Assembly (NCBI RefSeq): GCF_022810765.1
Contig: NZ_CP094494.1
Span: 3,435,065-3,499,064, forward strand
From: Winogradskyella sp. MH6
GTDB lineage: Bacteria; Bacteroidota; Bacteroidia; Flavobacteriales; Flavobacteriaceae
DNA length: 64,000 bases
Reading direction: 5' to 3'
Made by a program: the position numbers and the translations under genes. A model generated the notes under the pieces. It searched no databases and had not been told where the DNA came from. It saw nothing but the letters and a program-made list of their open reading frames with translations. Positions 54,172 to 64,000 of the stretch are shown here, one piece after another (the first letter of the stretch is position 1; each line of letters starts with the position of its first letter).

Positions 54172-54564
54172 ATGAAATCTTACAAAATCATTTTAGTATT
54201 AAGAATTGCTGTTGCGATCATATTAATTCAAACGCTTCGCTTTAAATTTACCGCACATCCTGATAGTGTTTATATTTTTGAAACCGTAGGACTAGAACCT
54301 TACGGAAGAATAGGAATTGGTGCATTAGAATTAATTGCCGGAATTTTACTCTTAATTCCCAAAACCATTTGGGCAGGAGCTCTTCTTACTATGGGTCTCA
54401 TTGGAGGCGCCATACTAATGCATTTAACAAAGCTAGGTATTGAAGTTAAAGGAGATGGAGGTGTTCTGTTTTACACAGCAATAATCACCTTTTTACTAAG
54501 CACTATAATTCTATATTATTATAGAAAAGACATTCCAATTATAGGCAAAAAATTAAGCTTCTAA
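54172..54564 (+). CDS. DoxX-like membrane protein
   Basis: A 130-residue inner-membrane protein with four hydrophobic segments (about 5-22, 44-62, 66-84, 97-116). The ALELIAGILLLIPKTIWAGALLTMGLIGGAILMHLTKLG stretch is typical of the DoxX/DoxD family. Members of this family are linked to quinone- or thiol-related redox reactions in some systems, but no function is assigned to this one. The 3' end overlaps the convergent membrane-protein gene by 12 bases. Confidence 0.8.
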   Translation: MKSYKIILVLRIAVAIILIQTLRFKFTAHPDSVYIFETVGLEPYGRIGIGALELIAGILLLIPKTIWAGALLTMGLIGGAILMHLTKLGIEVKGDGGVLFYTAIITFLLSTIILYYYRKDIPIIGKKLSF

Positions 54565-55296
54565 CTGTTCGTCCATATCCAAATATGTTGGTTGCGGTCC
54601 TGTGTACTTAAGTTGCGATTGTAAGTAGAAGAATACAAAGGCTACAACTAAGAAAAACGAATAAATAAACCCTAAATTTTTATCTTCTAAAATGTAATAA
54701 TAAGCTAATTGTATAATTTCTGAAAAAACTATACAAATAGAACCCAATAGAAAAAGCATAGATTTATTATCATTTCTATACATATACCCTATTAAAGCTA
54801 CAGATAACAATGCCATTATAACACCATTATAAACAAACTCTAAAATATACTCATAAGTAGTAAGTGAATTTTCAGTAGCATCTGTTACAATAATTACACA
54901 AAACACATCTAACACAACAAGAATTATAACAGGAATTAATAACTCCCTAAAAACCTTACCAACATTAATTGAAGTTAAAACTTTGATAATCAGAAACAAG
55001 TAGGCAATGATAAAAAGAATGTTAGCACTATAATAGTGGATATCAAATTGATCTACCTCTAACAAAGGCATAAACCAACCTGAGTAACTCAAAAGATGAC
55101 CTACTGCAAAAATCACAAGAAACCAAAAGAAATGCCAAGATTTTTCTGACGTCCACCCACAATATAAAATTGTCAATAACACAAGCATTAAAGCACTTAC
55201 AGCGGCACCTTCAACTTCATAAGCTAAACCTTGAAGTATTATAAAAATACCACCTAAAAGCAATAGCAATACTTTTAAGATTTTATTCGCTAACAT
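54553..55296 (-). CDS. Multi-spanning membrane protein, function unknown
   Basis: A 247-residue integral membrane protein with about eight hydrophobic segments, beginning ILKVLLLLLGGIFIILQGLAY and including HFFWFLVIFAVGHLLSYSGWF, IHYYSANILFIIAYLFLIIKV and MLFLLGSICIVFSEIIQLAYYYI. The pattern recalls YhhN-like or lysoplasmalogenase-type proteins, but I cannot confirm it. It ends convergently over the DoxX-like gene. A stretch of 101 bases with little structure separates it from ligA. Confidence 0.6.
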   Translation of the reverse strand: MLANKILKVLLLLLGGIFIILQGLAYEVEGAAVSALMLVLLTILYCGWTSEKSWHFFWFLVIFAVGHLLSYSGWFMPLLEVDQFDIHYYSANILFIIAYLFLIIKVLTSINVGKVFRELLIPVIILVVLDVFCVIIVTDATENSLTTYEYILEFVYNGVIMALLSVALIGYMYRNDNKSMLFLLGSICIVFSEIIQLAYYYILEDKNLGFIYSFFLVVAFVFFYLQSQLKYTGPQPTYLDMDEQLEA

Positions 55297-55397
55297 TAAT
55301 TAATCCCTTATTAATTGAAGCGAATATATAAAAAAATTACAATTAAACGATAAAAAAATACTTTTTATCGATAAAAAACCGTTTTTATTGTAAGAAT

Positions 55398-57392
<1,995 letters not shown>

Positions 57393-57399
57393 TTAACTA

Positions 57400-57804
57400 T
57401 TAATTTCTTCTTTGATAATTAGCTAATAATGATAAACCGCCAAGAAAAATACTCACAGCTATTCCTATCAAAAAAATATGATTTATTTCTCCAGATTTAA
57501 TTGTACTATTAATAAACATATAAACCGCAGATATTGATATCACCATTGACATAAATCCAAAAATAAATTTGAAAAGCCCACCAAACAAAGGCCAAGCTAA
57601 ATTTCCTTTGCCTTTATAATTTTCAATTATCTTAAAGAAAAAGTAAAACATAATAAAACCAATATTAATAACTATAAAACCAAAAATCTTTTCACCAAAT
57701 CCAGCGTCACCTAGAAACAAAAAGAAAACACTCAATATAAAGTTTAAAACACCAAATACTTTATATAATCTATTAATGTATTCTTCGGATACTTCTTTAA
57801 ACAT
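57400..57804 (-). CDS. Small four-helix membrane protein, function unknown
   Basis: A 134-residue protein with four predicted membrane segments: FGVLNFILSVFFLFLG, IFGFIVINIGFIMFYFFF, a GLFKFIFGFMSMVISISAVYMF stretch and IFLIGIAVSIFLGGLSLL. I do not recognise the family. It is on the same strand as ligA, 7 bases upstream of it, and may be translated with it. The base composition is like the neighbours'. Confidence 0.6.
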   Translation of the reverse strand: MFKEVSEEYINRLYKVFGVLNFILSVFFLFLGDAGFGEKIFGFIVINIGFIMFYFFFKIIENYKGKGNLAWPLFGGLFKFIFGFMSMVISISAVYMFINSTIKSGEINHIFLIGIAVSIFLGGLSLLANYQRRN

Positions 57805-57852
57805 AAAACGCAGTGTATATAGTAAGATTTATATTTCTAATTGAATGCCTTC

Positions 57853-58434
57853 CTATAATCCTTCTTTATTCAACCATCTTGGAGCTGGCAGCGGTTTGTA
57901 ATTATTCATTTTATCTAAAAGTTCTTCAATCGTTGTGTCTATAACAACAGCATCTAAATTCTCTTGTTTTAAAAATCCTCTTTGCACCATCATTTTACAT
58001 TGTTCAATCAAAGCATCATAATAGCCATTGATGTTTAAAATACCTATTGGCTTAGTGTGCAACCCAAGTTGTCCCCAAGTTGTGATTTCAAAAAACTCAT
58101 CCATAGTACCAAAACCACCAGGAATAATGATAAATCCTTCACTTTTTTCATACATGATGATTTTTCTATCGTGCATGTTGTCTGTAGTAATCAATTCCGT
58201 CAGTTCTGTATGAACAATTTCTTTGGTTTTAAGAAAAGTTGGAATAACACCAACGGTTTTACCTCCGTTTTCAACAACACCTTGCGCCACTTTTCCCATA
58301 ATACCAATCTTAGCAGCACCATAAACAAGCGTTATATTTTTTTGAGCAAATTCTTTACCTAGGGCATAGGCTGTAGTAATAATTTCCTTGTCATTTCCGT
58401 CGCTACTACCACAAAAAACTGATATACTATTCAT
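57853..58434 (-). CDS. LOG-family (TIGR00730) Rossmann-fold protein
   Basis: A 193-residue protein of the LOG family. Characteristic segments are VFCGSSDGNDKEI, LVYGAAKIGIMGKVAQGVVENGG, and the signature PGGFGTMDEFFE at 105-116. LOG proteins hydrolyse cytokinin riboside monophosphates or related nucleoside monophosphates to free base and ribose 5-phosphate. In most bacteria the physiological substrate is uncertain; AMP-like nucleosidase activity is possible. It is co-directional with prmC (1-base gap). Confidence 0.9.
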   Translation of the reverse strand: MNSISVFCGSSDGNDKEIITTAYALGKEFAQKNITLVYGAAKIGIMGKVAQGVVENGGKTVGVIPTFLKTKEIVHTELTELITTDNMHDRKIIMYEKSEGFIIIPGGFGTMDEFFEITTWGQLGLHTKPIGILNINGYYDALIEQCKMMVQRGFLKQENLDAVVIDTTIEELLDKMNNYKPLPAPRWLNKEGL

Positions 58435-58435
58435 A

Positions 58436-59317
58436 TTACTTTTTAGTTCCTTTTAGCATTCTGTCATTTCCGTTTAAATCCTTTCTTAACTGAATATCCT
58501 TAAACTCAGCATCAACTAAAAGTTGCTTTGTTTCTTGACCAAGATACTGGTTAATTTCAAAATAAAGTGAGCCATTAGACCTCAATTCATCAACAGCAAA
58601 ATCAGTAATAGCTTTGTAAAAAATTAGTGGATTATCATTTTCTACGAATAGCGCTAAATGTGGTTCGTTATCGAGAACGTTTGGTCTTATTTCTCGCTTT
58701 TCTAGCTCACGAACGTATGGTGGATTTGAAACGATGATATCGAAAAAACCCATCTGCTGCAAAGCGACATCTTCCCAAAGGGAAGACTCTAAAATATTGG
58801 CTTTAATAAATTCAACTTCAACTCCATTTCTATCCGCATTCTCTTTGGCTATTTTTAATGCAGATTCTGAGATATCAACTGCAAAAACCTGAGCTTCTGG
58901 CAAGTGTTTTGCCAGCGAAATTGCAATACACCCAGAACCAGTTCCGATATCTAAAATCTTAATGGGTTCTGAATTTTGACTTTTTAATTTTGAATCCTTC
59001 ATGATCCAATCTACGAGTTCTTCAGTTTCTGGTCGAGGAATTAATACATTTTCATTCACGCTAAATTGTAATCCGTAAAACTCCGTTTCGCCTAAAATAT
59101 ATTGAATGGGTTTTTGCTGTTTTAAATCTTCTAGTATTGTAAAAAAAACATCCGTTTCGTCCTTAGTTAAGGTAAACTCTGAATCTAAGATTAGCTGAAT
59201 TCTAGCTACATTAAGATGATGCTCTATGCTGAGATAAAAAAAGCTGGCCACTTCATCTTTACCATAAATAGCATCTAATTCTTTATGAAATATGTCTTTT
59301 AAATCCTTTGCTTTCAA
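58436..59317 (-). CDS. prmC: Release-factor glutamine methyltransferase PrmC
   Basis: A 293-residue methyltransferase that modifies the GGQ glutamine of peptide release factors. An N-terminal helical domain includes KPIQYILGETEFYGLQFSVNENVLIPRPETEELV, a PrmC hallmark. The SAM-binding loop is ILDIGTGSGCIAISLA, and the catalytic NPPY motif is at 198-201 (VSNPPYV). The start is a TTG at 59317 (MKAKDLKDIF). It is sandwiched tightly between the GNAT gene (2-base gap) and the LOG gene, in one operon. Confidence 0.94.
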   Translation of the reverse strand: MKAKDLKDIFHKELDAIYGKDEVASFFYLSIEHHLNVARIQLILDSEFTLTKDETDVFFTILEDLKQQKPIQYILGETEFYGLQFSVNENVLIPRPETEELVDWIMKDSKLKSQNSEPIKILDIGTGSGCIAISLAKHLPEAQVFAVDISESALKIAKENADRNGVEVEFIKANILESSLWEDVALQQMGFFDIIVSNPPYVRELEKREIRPNVLDNEPHLALFVENDNPLIFYKAITDFAVDELRSNGSLYFEINQYLGQETKQLLVDAEFKDIQLRKDLNGNDRMLKGTKK

Positions 59318-59319
59318 TT

Positions 59320-59811
59320 TTAAAGTTTTTTAAGCATCCAAACCGTACATGAATAATGACCCGTATTTCCCATCGGTTTATCAATAAATTCAAAACCTAC
59401 CTTTTGGTATAGTTTTCGGGCATCATCCATATAAGGCATTGTTTCAAGATAGCAATGTTCGTAACCAGCGGATTTTGCGAAATCTAAACATATAGCCATC
59501 ATTTTTATCCCAAAGCCTTTTCCTCTGGCTTCAGGTAAAAAGTACATTTTTTGCAACTCGCAAACATTGCCTTCATAATTATCTAATGGTGCAATACCAG
59601 CACCACCAAGAATCTCTTGGCCTTGAGCCAAAACAAAATATTTGGTTTTGGAATTACTATAGGTCTCTGTCATGCAATCTAAAGATACATCCTCATAAGC
59701 TGTGCCGACTTTAGGCACTCCCATTTCTATTAAAACACTCCGAACAGCTTTAGCTATTTTAGGATTGTCCTTTAGTTCTATTTCTCGAATAACTATGGTA
59801 TCTTTACCCAC
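59320..59811 (-). CDS. GNAT-family N-acetyltransferase
   Basis: A 163-residue acyltransferase of the GNAT fold. The acetyl-CoA pyrophosphate loop is in LPEARGKGFGIKMMAICLDFAK (motif A, Q/RxxGxG/A type), preceded by the strand VCELQKMYF and followed by YEHCYLETMPYMDDARKLYQKVGFEFID. The substrate cannot be told. The start is a GTG at 59811. It heads the operon with prmC, LOG and possibly the downstream genes, and is divergent from the LEA-type lipoprotein gene. Confidence 0.85.
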   Translation of the reverse strand: MGKDTIVIREIELKDNPKIAKAVRSVLIEMGVPKVGTAYEDVSLDCMTETYSNSKTKYFVLAQGQEILGGAGIAPLDNYEGNVCELQKMYFLPEARGKGFGIKMMAICLDFAKSAGYEHCYLETMPYMDDARKLYQKVGFEFIDKPMGNTGHYSCTVWMLKKL

Positions 59812-59873
59812 CTTAATTAAAACTTTTATACTGTCTGTTTTTACGGCATGAAGATAATTATAAATACTTTTTT

Positions 59874-60332
59874 ATGACTAAAAGAACATTATTCATTTTG
59901 GCGATTTGTTCACTTGTTTTCAACTGCACTGTAAAGGAAAAACCGCAGTTTATTGGTATTAATAACATTAAGGTCTTAGATTCAAATATTGAGAATATAA
60001 CTATTAGTGCAGATGCTGAATTTACCAATCCTAATGACGTTGGTGGTACGCTTCAAACAAATGCCTTAAACATTTATGTAAATGATAAAAAAGTAGCCAC
60101 ATTTAGTTCAAAAGAATTTAAAGTGCCTTCTAAAGATAAATTTACGATTCCGCTTACTGTTTCTGTGGCTACAGATAGTATTGTAAACCAAAGCAATCTA
60201 AGCGGTTTGCTCGGAAGCCTACTCTCTAAAAAATTAAAAGTGCAATATAAAGGTGATATAAAATATACAATTTTAGGCTATTCTTCTACCTATAGCATTG
60301 ATAAAACAGAAGACGTAAAAATTAAATTATAG
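59874..60332 (+). CDS. LEA type 2 family lipoprotein
   Basis: A 152-residue lipoprotein: a short hydrophobic signal and lipobox cysteine at 18 (CSLVFNCTV). The mature part is a single WHy/LEA14-like beta-sandwich: ISADAEFTNPNDVGGTLQTNALNIYVNDKKVATFSS, where the NP motif and the following strand are typical, then FTIPLTVSVATDSI. Proteins of this type are abundant in Bacteroidota, with no fixed role. It lies directly before ribD, whose TTG start follows its stop with no gap. Confidence 0.82.
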   Translation: MTKRTLFILAICSLVFNCTVKEKPQFIGINNIKVLDSNIENITISADAEFTNPNDVGGTLQTNALNIYVNDKKVATFSSKEFKVPSKDKFTIPLTVSVATDSIVNQSNLSGLLGSLLSKKLKVQYKGDIKYTILGYSSTYSIDKTEDVKIKL

Positions 60333-61337
60333 TTGCAAACCCACGAATATTACATAAAACGTTGCTTACAAATTGCCAAAAACGGATTGGGCACCACTAG
60401 ACCCAACCCAATGGTTGGTGCAGTCATTGTACACAACAATAGCATTATTGGTGAAGGTTTTACCAGTACTTATGGTGGACCTCACGCCGAAGTCAATGCA
60501 GTAAATTCTGTTAAAAACAAATCCTTACTTAAAGACAGTACTATTTATGTGCTTTTGGAACCTTGTAGCCATTTTGGAAAAACTCCGCCTTGTAGCGATT
60601 TAATCATAAAACACAGCATACCAAATGTGGTTATTGGTTGTATAGATGACAATCCTGAAGTTGCAGGCAAAGGCGTTGCCAAATTAAAAGCACATGGTTG
60701 CAACGTGGTTGTTGGTGTACTAGAGAAGGAATGTAAAGAACACTTAAAACGGTTCTTCACCTACCACAATAAAAAACGACCATATATTATATTGAAATGG
60801 GCTGAAACGGAAGACAGTTTTATTGCACCAGAAACAAAAGATAAACAACAACCTGTTTGGATTACAAACACATACTCCAGGCAATTAGTGCACAAATGGC
60901 GAGCAGAAGAACAAGCCATTTTAGTTGGTACCAATACAGTTATTGAAGACAACCCAAGTCTTACCGTTAGAGATTATAGTGGCGAGAACCCTATCAGAAT
61001 TGTTATTGATAAGTCTAATAAGCTAGATGAGAGTTACAAAATTTTTGATGCCTCAGCTCAAACGATTAGGCTCACTAAAAATGAGCTAGATTTTAATCAG
61101 CCATTAACATACCAAATTTGTGGAATTTTACATCAGTACAATATTAATTCTGTAATTATTGAAGGTGGCGCAAAAATACTTCAAACCTTTATAGATGAAG
61201 GTTTATGGGATGAAGCCAGAATTTTTATCGGTAAAACTGAATTTAAATCAGGTATCAAAGCACCTAATCTTAATGGTAGATTAATTTCTGAAAAACTCAT
61301 AAAAGAAGATCTATTAAAAATCTACGAGAATGATTGA
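60333..61337 (+). CDS. ribD: Riboflavin biosynthesis deaminase/reductase RibD
   Basis: A 334-residue bifunctional enzyme of riboflavin synthesis. The N-terminal zinc deaminase has H51 in GGPHAEVNAV with E53 as proton shuttle, and C78 and C87 in EPCSHFGKTPPC. The C-terminal reductase has PYIILKWAETEDSFIA, WRAEEQAILVGTNTVIEDNPSLTVR and IIEGGAKILQTFID. The start is a TTG immediately after the stop of the lipoprotein gene. It overlaps the HAD-like gene by 8 bases. HAD-family phosphatases dephosphorylate the next intermediate in this pathway, but whether this neighbour does so is inference. Confidence 0.95.
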   Translation: MQTHEYYIKRCLQIAKNGLGTTRPNPMVGAVIVHNNSIIGEGFTSTYGGPHAEVNAVNSVKNKSLLKDSTIYVLLEPCSHFGKTPPCSDLIIKHSIPNVVIGCIDDNPEVAGKGVAKLKAHGCNVVVGVLEKECKEHLKRFFTYHNKKRPYIILKWAETEDSFIAPETKDKQQPVWITNTYSRQLVHKWRAEEQAILVGTNTVIEDNPSLTVRDYSGENPIRIVIDKSNKLDESYKIFDASAQTIRLTKNELDFNQPLTYQICGILHQYNINSVIIEGGAKILQTFIDEGLWDEARIFIGKTEFKSGIKAPNLNGRLISEKLIKEDLLKIYEND

Positions 61338-61941
61338 TACACTTATTTTTGATTTTGGTGATGTCTTTATTAATCTAGACAAGCAAGGCGCAATGCAAAA
61401 CGCACTCAACTTGTTTAAGACAGATACATTTGATGACGACATGATTAAGACCAATATGTTGTACGAAGTTGGTAAAGTTTCAACAGAAGAATTTATAGAT
61501 TTCTACACCTCTAAATTTTCATATTTAAATAAAAATCAAATCATTGAAGCTTGGAATTATATCTTAAAAGATTTTCCTGAGTACCGATTAAAGTTCATTC
61601 AACAACTGGCTGAAGAAAAACGTTTTAAGCTTATTTTGTTGAGCAACACCAACGATATGCATATAGATTTTATAAAATCTAATGTTAGCTTTTATGAAGA
61701 CTTCAAAAGTTGTTTTGATCAGTTTTATCTATCTCAGGAAATTCAGCTGAGAAAACCTAATAAAGATATATTCGATTTTGTTTTAGAAAGTAACAATCTA
61801 AAACCAGAACATTGCTTTTTTGTAGACGACACAAAGGAAAATACAGACATGGCAGAATCTTTAGGCATTAAGGTTTGGAACATTGATGAAACCAATGAAG
61901 ATGTGATTAATATGTTTAATCTTAAAAACAAATTCTTTTGA
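61330..61941 (+). CDS. HAD-family hydrolase
   Basis: A 203-residue HAD-type phosphatase. The nucleophile aspartates lie in LIFDFGDVFINLD, motif II is in ILLSNTNDMH, the motif III lysine is in QLRKPNKDIFDFVL, and motif IV is CFFVDDTKENTDMAESLGI. The short alpha-helical cap between 15 and 90 is of the YihX/alpha-D-glucose-1-phosphatase kind. Overlap with ribD makes a role in dephosphorylating a riboflavin precursor possible but unproven. It overlaps the following transporter gene by four bases (TTGA). Confidence 0.87.
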   Translation: MIDTLIFDFGDVFINLDKQGAMQNALNLFKTDTFDDDMIKTNMLYEVGKVSTEEFIDFYTSKFSYLNKNQIIEAWNYILKDFPEYRLKFIQQLAEEKRFKLILLSNTNDMHIDFIKSNVSFYEDFKSCFDQFYLSQEIQLRKPNKDIFDFVLESNNLKPEHCFFVDDTKENTDMAESLGIKVWNIDETNEDVINMFNLKNKFF

Positions 61942-62786
61942 TTTTTCTGATTCTTAGTGTTTTATCGTCAACAGCTATTTTTGTACTATTTAAACTGTTT
62001 AACAAGTACAATGTAAACACCCTACAAGCTATTGTTTTTAATTACATCATTGCATGCACTTGCGGACTCCTACTCTATAAAAAGCCAATAAACCTAGCTG
62101 ATTTTATAAATGAGCCTTGGTTTTATGCTGCACTGGCTTTAGGTATTTTGTTCATAAGTATCTTTAATGTTATGGCGCTTACAGCTCAAAAAAACGGACT
62201 TTCCGTTGCGTCTGTAGCCAGTAAAATGAGTGTAATTATTCCTATTCTATTTGGTATAATAGTGTATAATGAGAGTATTGGATTTAAGAAAATTACAGGT
62301 ATTATTCTTGCCCTAATTGCCGTTTACCTCACATCAATAAAACCAAAATCTAACGTTGTCCTCACCAAAGCCATCTATCTACCTATTATCCTATTCTTGG
62401 GTTCTGGTGTGATCGATACAAGTGTTAATCATTTTGCTCCAGAAGGAAATATGCCATTATTTTTAGCTATAATTTTTGCAAGTGCAGGTATTATTGGTTT
62501 AGTTATGGTAAGCTTTAAAACAAATAAAACAAAACAAAGATTCAACCCAAAAAGTATCCCTTTTGGAATTACCTTAGGATTAGTGAACTATTGCTCTATG
62601 TATTTTTTAATAAAAGCATTACGAGTAGATGGTTTTGAAAGTTCTACTGTATTTACCATAAATAACGTAGCTATTGTAGCTGTGTCTTGTTTAATAGGCT
62701 TATTTCTTTTTAAAGAGGTAATTTCTTCAAAAAACTGGATTGGTATTGGCTTAGCCCTAGTTTCAATAATCTTAGTAACTCTATAA
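61938..62786 (+). CDS. EamA/DMT-superfamily transporter
   Basis: A 282-residue inner-membrane protein with ten predicted membrane helices arranged as two EamA repeats. The first ends near LALIAVYLTSIKP, the second with VSIILVTL. Typical segments are VASVASKMSVIIPILFGIIVYNESIGFKKITGIILAL and the C-terminal repeat with GLFLFKEVISSKNWIGIGLAL. Members export or import small metabolites; the substrate here is unknown. The start is a TTG at 61938, overlapping the HAD stop. It precedes the YigZ-like gene by 3 bases. Confidence 0.87.
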   Translation: MIFLILSVLSSTAIFVLFKLFNKYNVNTLQAIVFNYIIACTCGLLLYKKPINLADFINEPWFYAALALGILFISIFNVMALTAQKNGLSVASVASKMSVIIPILFGIIVYNESIGFKKITGIILALIAVYLTSIKPKSNVVLTKAIYLPIILFLGSGVIDTSVNHFAPEGNMPLFLAIIFASAGIIGLVMVSFKTNKTKQRFNPKSIPFGITLGLVNYCSMYFLIKALRVDGFESSTVFTINNVAIVAVSCLIGLFLFKEVISSKNWIGIGLALVSIILVTL

Positions 62787-62789
62787 TTA

Positions 62790-63398
62790 ATGTTAACCGA
62801 AGACACATACAAAACTATTTCTAAACCCTCAATTGGTGAATTGTTCAAGGACAAAAACAGTAAGTTTATAGGTTATGCTTTTCATGTTGAAAATGAAGAT
62901 CAAATTAAAACTCACATTGAAGAAGTAAAAAAAGAGCATTATTCTGCCAGGCATTGGTGTTATGCTTATCAATTAGGCACAGAAACAACAACTTTTAGAG
63001 CAAATGATGATGGAGAGCCAAACAATTCTGCCGGAATGCCAATTTATGGTCAGATACAATCTTTTGAGGTAACAAATGTTTTGGTTATTGTTGTTAGGTA
63101 TTATGGTGGTGTAAAACTTGGCGTAGGCGGATTAATTAATGCCTATAAAACTGGTGCTCAATTAGCTCTAGAGGCTTCAGATATTATAGAAAAAACAATT
63201 AACAAGCAATTCATACTCAAATTTGAATACAAAAACATGAGTAAAGTGATGCGTATTCTTAAAGAAAATCAGATTGAAATATTAAATCAAACACTAGAAC
63301 TTGATTGTTTGTTGGAAATATCTGTCAGAAAAGGTAACGCTTCTAAAATATTTGAGTTGTTTAATCAATTTTACGGTGTTGAAATCAGCGAATTATAA
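62790..63398 (+). CDS. YigZ/IMPACT-family protein
   Basis: A 202-residue protein of the YigZ/IMPACT family. The N-terminal domain, with DKNSKFIGYAFHVENEDQIK, HYSARHWCYAYQLG, TFRANDDGEPNNSAGMPIYGQI and VVRYYGGVKLGVGGLINAYKTGAQLAL, is diagnostic. The C-terminal UPF0029-like ferredoxin fold follows. IMPACT relatives in eukaryotes modulate Gcn2; bacterial function is not settled. Its 3' end overlaps the convergent thioesterase gene by six bases. Confidence 0.9.
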   Translation: MLTEDTYKTISKPSIGELFKDKNSKFIGYAFHVENEDQIKTHIEEVKKEHYSARHWCYAYQLGTETTTFRANDDGEPNNSAGMPIYGQIQSFEVTNVLVIVVRYYGGVKLGVGGLINAYKTGAQLALEASDIIEKTINKQFILKFEYKNMSKVMRILKENQIEILNQTLELDCLLEISVRKGNASKIFELFNQFYGVEISEL

Positions 63399-63800
63399 CG
63401 AATAATTTTGCAGTTTATCTAAAAGATATTTTGGGCATCTTGTAGGTCTGTTTCGTTTTGCATCTATAAACGCCAAAATTGTGTTACCAGTAGCCAGTAA
63501 TTCACCCTTCTCATTAGTTAACTCATAATCAAATTCTATAGAAGCTGTTGGCATCTTTTTTAGCCTAGTTTTTACTTTAAGCACATCATCATAACGTGCT
63601 GAATTTTTGTAGTTTATATGTAATGAAATTACTGGAAGCATTATACCTTCAGCCTCCATAGCACTATAGCTAAGACCAAACTCGCGCAACCACTCAGTTC
63701 TACCTACCTCAAAATAAACGGCATAATTAGCGTGGTATACAACACCCATCTGATCTGTCTCGCCATAGCGAACACGTATTTTTGTTTCGTTATAATTCAA
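63393..63800 (-). CDS. YbgC/FadM-type acyl-CoA thioesterase
   Basis: A 135-residue single hotdog-fold thioesterase. The catalytic aspartate is D16 in YGETDQMGVVYHANYAVYFE, with H23 nearby and the helix EVGRTEWLREFGLSYSAMEAEG. The strand INYKNSARYDDVLKVKTRL is also typical. It hydrolyses acyl-CoA or acyl-ACP thioesters in the cytoplasm. The start is a TTG at 63800 (MNYNETKIRV). In related genomes a copy of this gene commonly lies upstream of dnaA, from general memory. Confidence 0.92.
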   Translation of the reverse strand: MNYNETKIRVRYGETDQMGVVYHANYAVYFEVGRTEWLREFGLSYSAMEAEGIMLPVISLHINYKNSARYDDVLKVKTRLKKMPTASIEFDYELTNEKGELLATGNTILAFIDAKRNRPTRCPKYLLDKLQNYSL

Positions 63801-64000
63801 AATTTAAGATGTTTTTTAATAAAAAATTTGTAGTTTTAGAAGATTTTAAACATGAGAAAAAAATTCTTAAAATTCAATGAGAATTGATTTTTTTTTTAAA
63901 TTTTTTGTTCACATATTTGTCATGTTCAAAACGCTAAGAGAATCCTTATTCTCTTTTTTTTTGCTAATCTAACTAACAACATAAAAATCTAATTTAACTA
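63801..64000. other. AT-rich intergenic region at window end, possibly upstream of dnaA
   Basis: A 200-base AT-rich region with no gene. It contains long T-runs, one near-match to a DnaA box (TTGTTCACA at 63905-63913, one mismatch from TTATNCACA), and a terminator-like hairpin at 63937-63954 followed by a T-run. The gene that follows is outside the window. If it is dnaA, the region could be part of the origin, but a single degenerate box is weak evidence. Confidence 0.3.
63937..63962 (+). terminator. Terminator-like hairpin near window end
   Basis: AGAGAAT (63937-63943) pairs perfectly with ATTCTCT (63948-63954) around the loop CCTT, followed by eight T residues. No plus-strand gene ends just before it: the YigZ-like gene stops 539 bases upstream, with the thioesterase on the other strand in between. 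It may therefore act as a leader attenuator for the next gene or end a short RNA. Confidence 0.55.

Noticed and set aside
60333..61941. Complete riboflavin operon
   Set aside because: Only ribD and a generic HAD phosphatase are present; ribB, ribA, ribE and ribH are absent, and no FMN riboswitch-like leader is visible before the lipoprotein gene.

Overview
The window looks like a stretch of chromosome from a marine-type member of the Flavobacteriaceae (Bacteroidota). The DNA is AT-rich and no Shine-Dalgarno tracts stand out. Several upstream regions carry the Bacteroidota -7 box TAnnTTTG. Two proteins carry clear C-terminal type IX secretion (T9SS) sorting domains and a third a probable one, and there is a PorD-like protein, a YtxJ bacilliredoxin and several family-specific DUF proteins. 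No tRNA, rRNA or CRISPR array was seen.

Layout. 1-3,900 is an accessory zone. It holds the end of an IS110-type transposase, then a DinB-like protein and an acyl-ACP thioesterase, both on the minus strand and separated by a long imperfect palindrome that looks like an integron attC site, then ytxJ and a 0.7-kb array of two alternating hairpin repeats. 3.9-10.5 kb holds clpB, a TraB/GumN protein, an OmpW-like barrel, deoC-deoD and a histidine phosphatase. 10.7-15.65 kb is a compact five-gene plus-strand cluster (SDR, SMP-30-type lactonase, GT2 glycosyltransferase, ATP-grasp ligase, KduD-like SDR) that ends in a 14-bp-stem terminator. I recognise each family but not the pathway. It is the best candidate for an undescribed system here.

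15.7-31 kb is housekeeping and cell-envelope material: smpB, a DUF5686 outer-membrane protein, a PepX-like peptidase, pcm, a Gfo/Idh oxidoreductase, 3-hydroxybutyryl-CoA dehydrogenase, an M23 lipoprotein, DUF1015, yggS, an exonuclease-GIY-YIG fusion, a voltage-gated-type K+ channel and miaA. 31-36 kb is a minus-strand run: an OmpR-type response regulator and histidine kinase, coaE, a YbbR protein and a GT2. 36-45 kb encodes three large exported proteins: an FN3/T9SS protein, a 1,338-residue fusion of FG-GAP/ASPIC-UnbV with a vanadium haloperoxidase domain, and a shorter FG-GAP/ASPIC-UnbV paralogue.

45-52.4 kb is a conserved minus-strand core: fabI, recN, porD, coaBC, rpoZ, bamD, dapA and a DUF6913-like gene. 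52.4-54.1 kb holds a 5'-nucleotidase split over two one-base-overlapping genes. 54.2-63.8 kb carries a DoxX-like protein, ligA, a LOG-family protein, prmC, a GNAT, an LEA-type lipoprotein, ribD, a HAD hydrolase, an EamA transporter, a YigZ/IMPACT protein and a YbgC-type thioesterase. The last 200 bases are AT-rich, with one near-match to a DnaA box and a terminator-like hairpin. From remembered gene order in related genomes, dnaA may lie just beyond the window, but this cannot be seen here.
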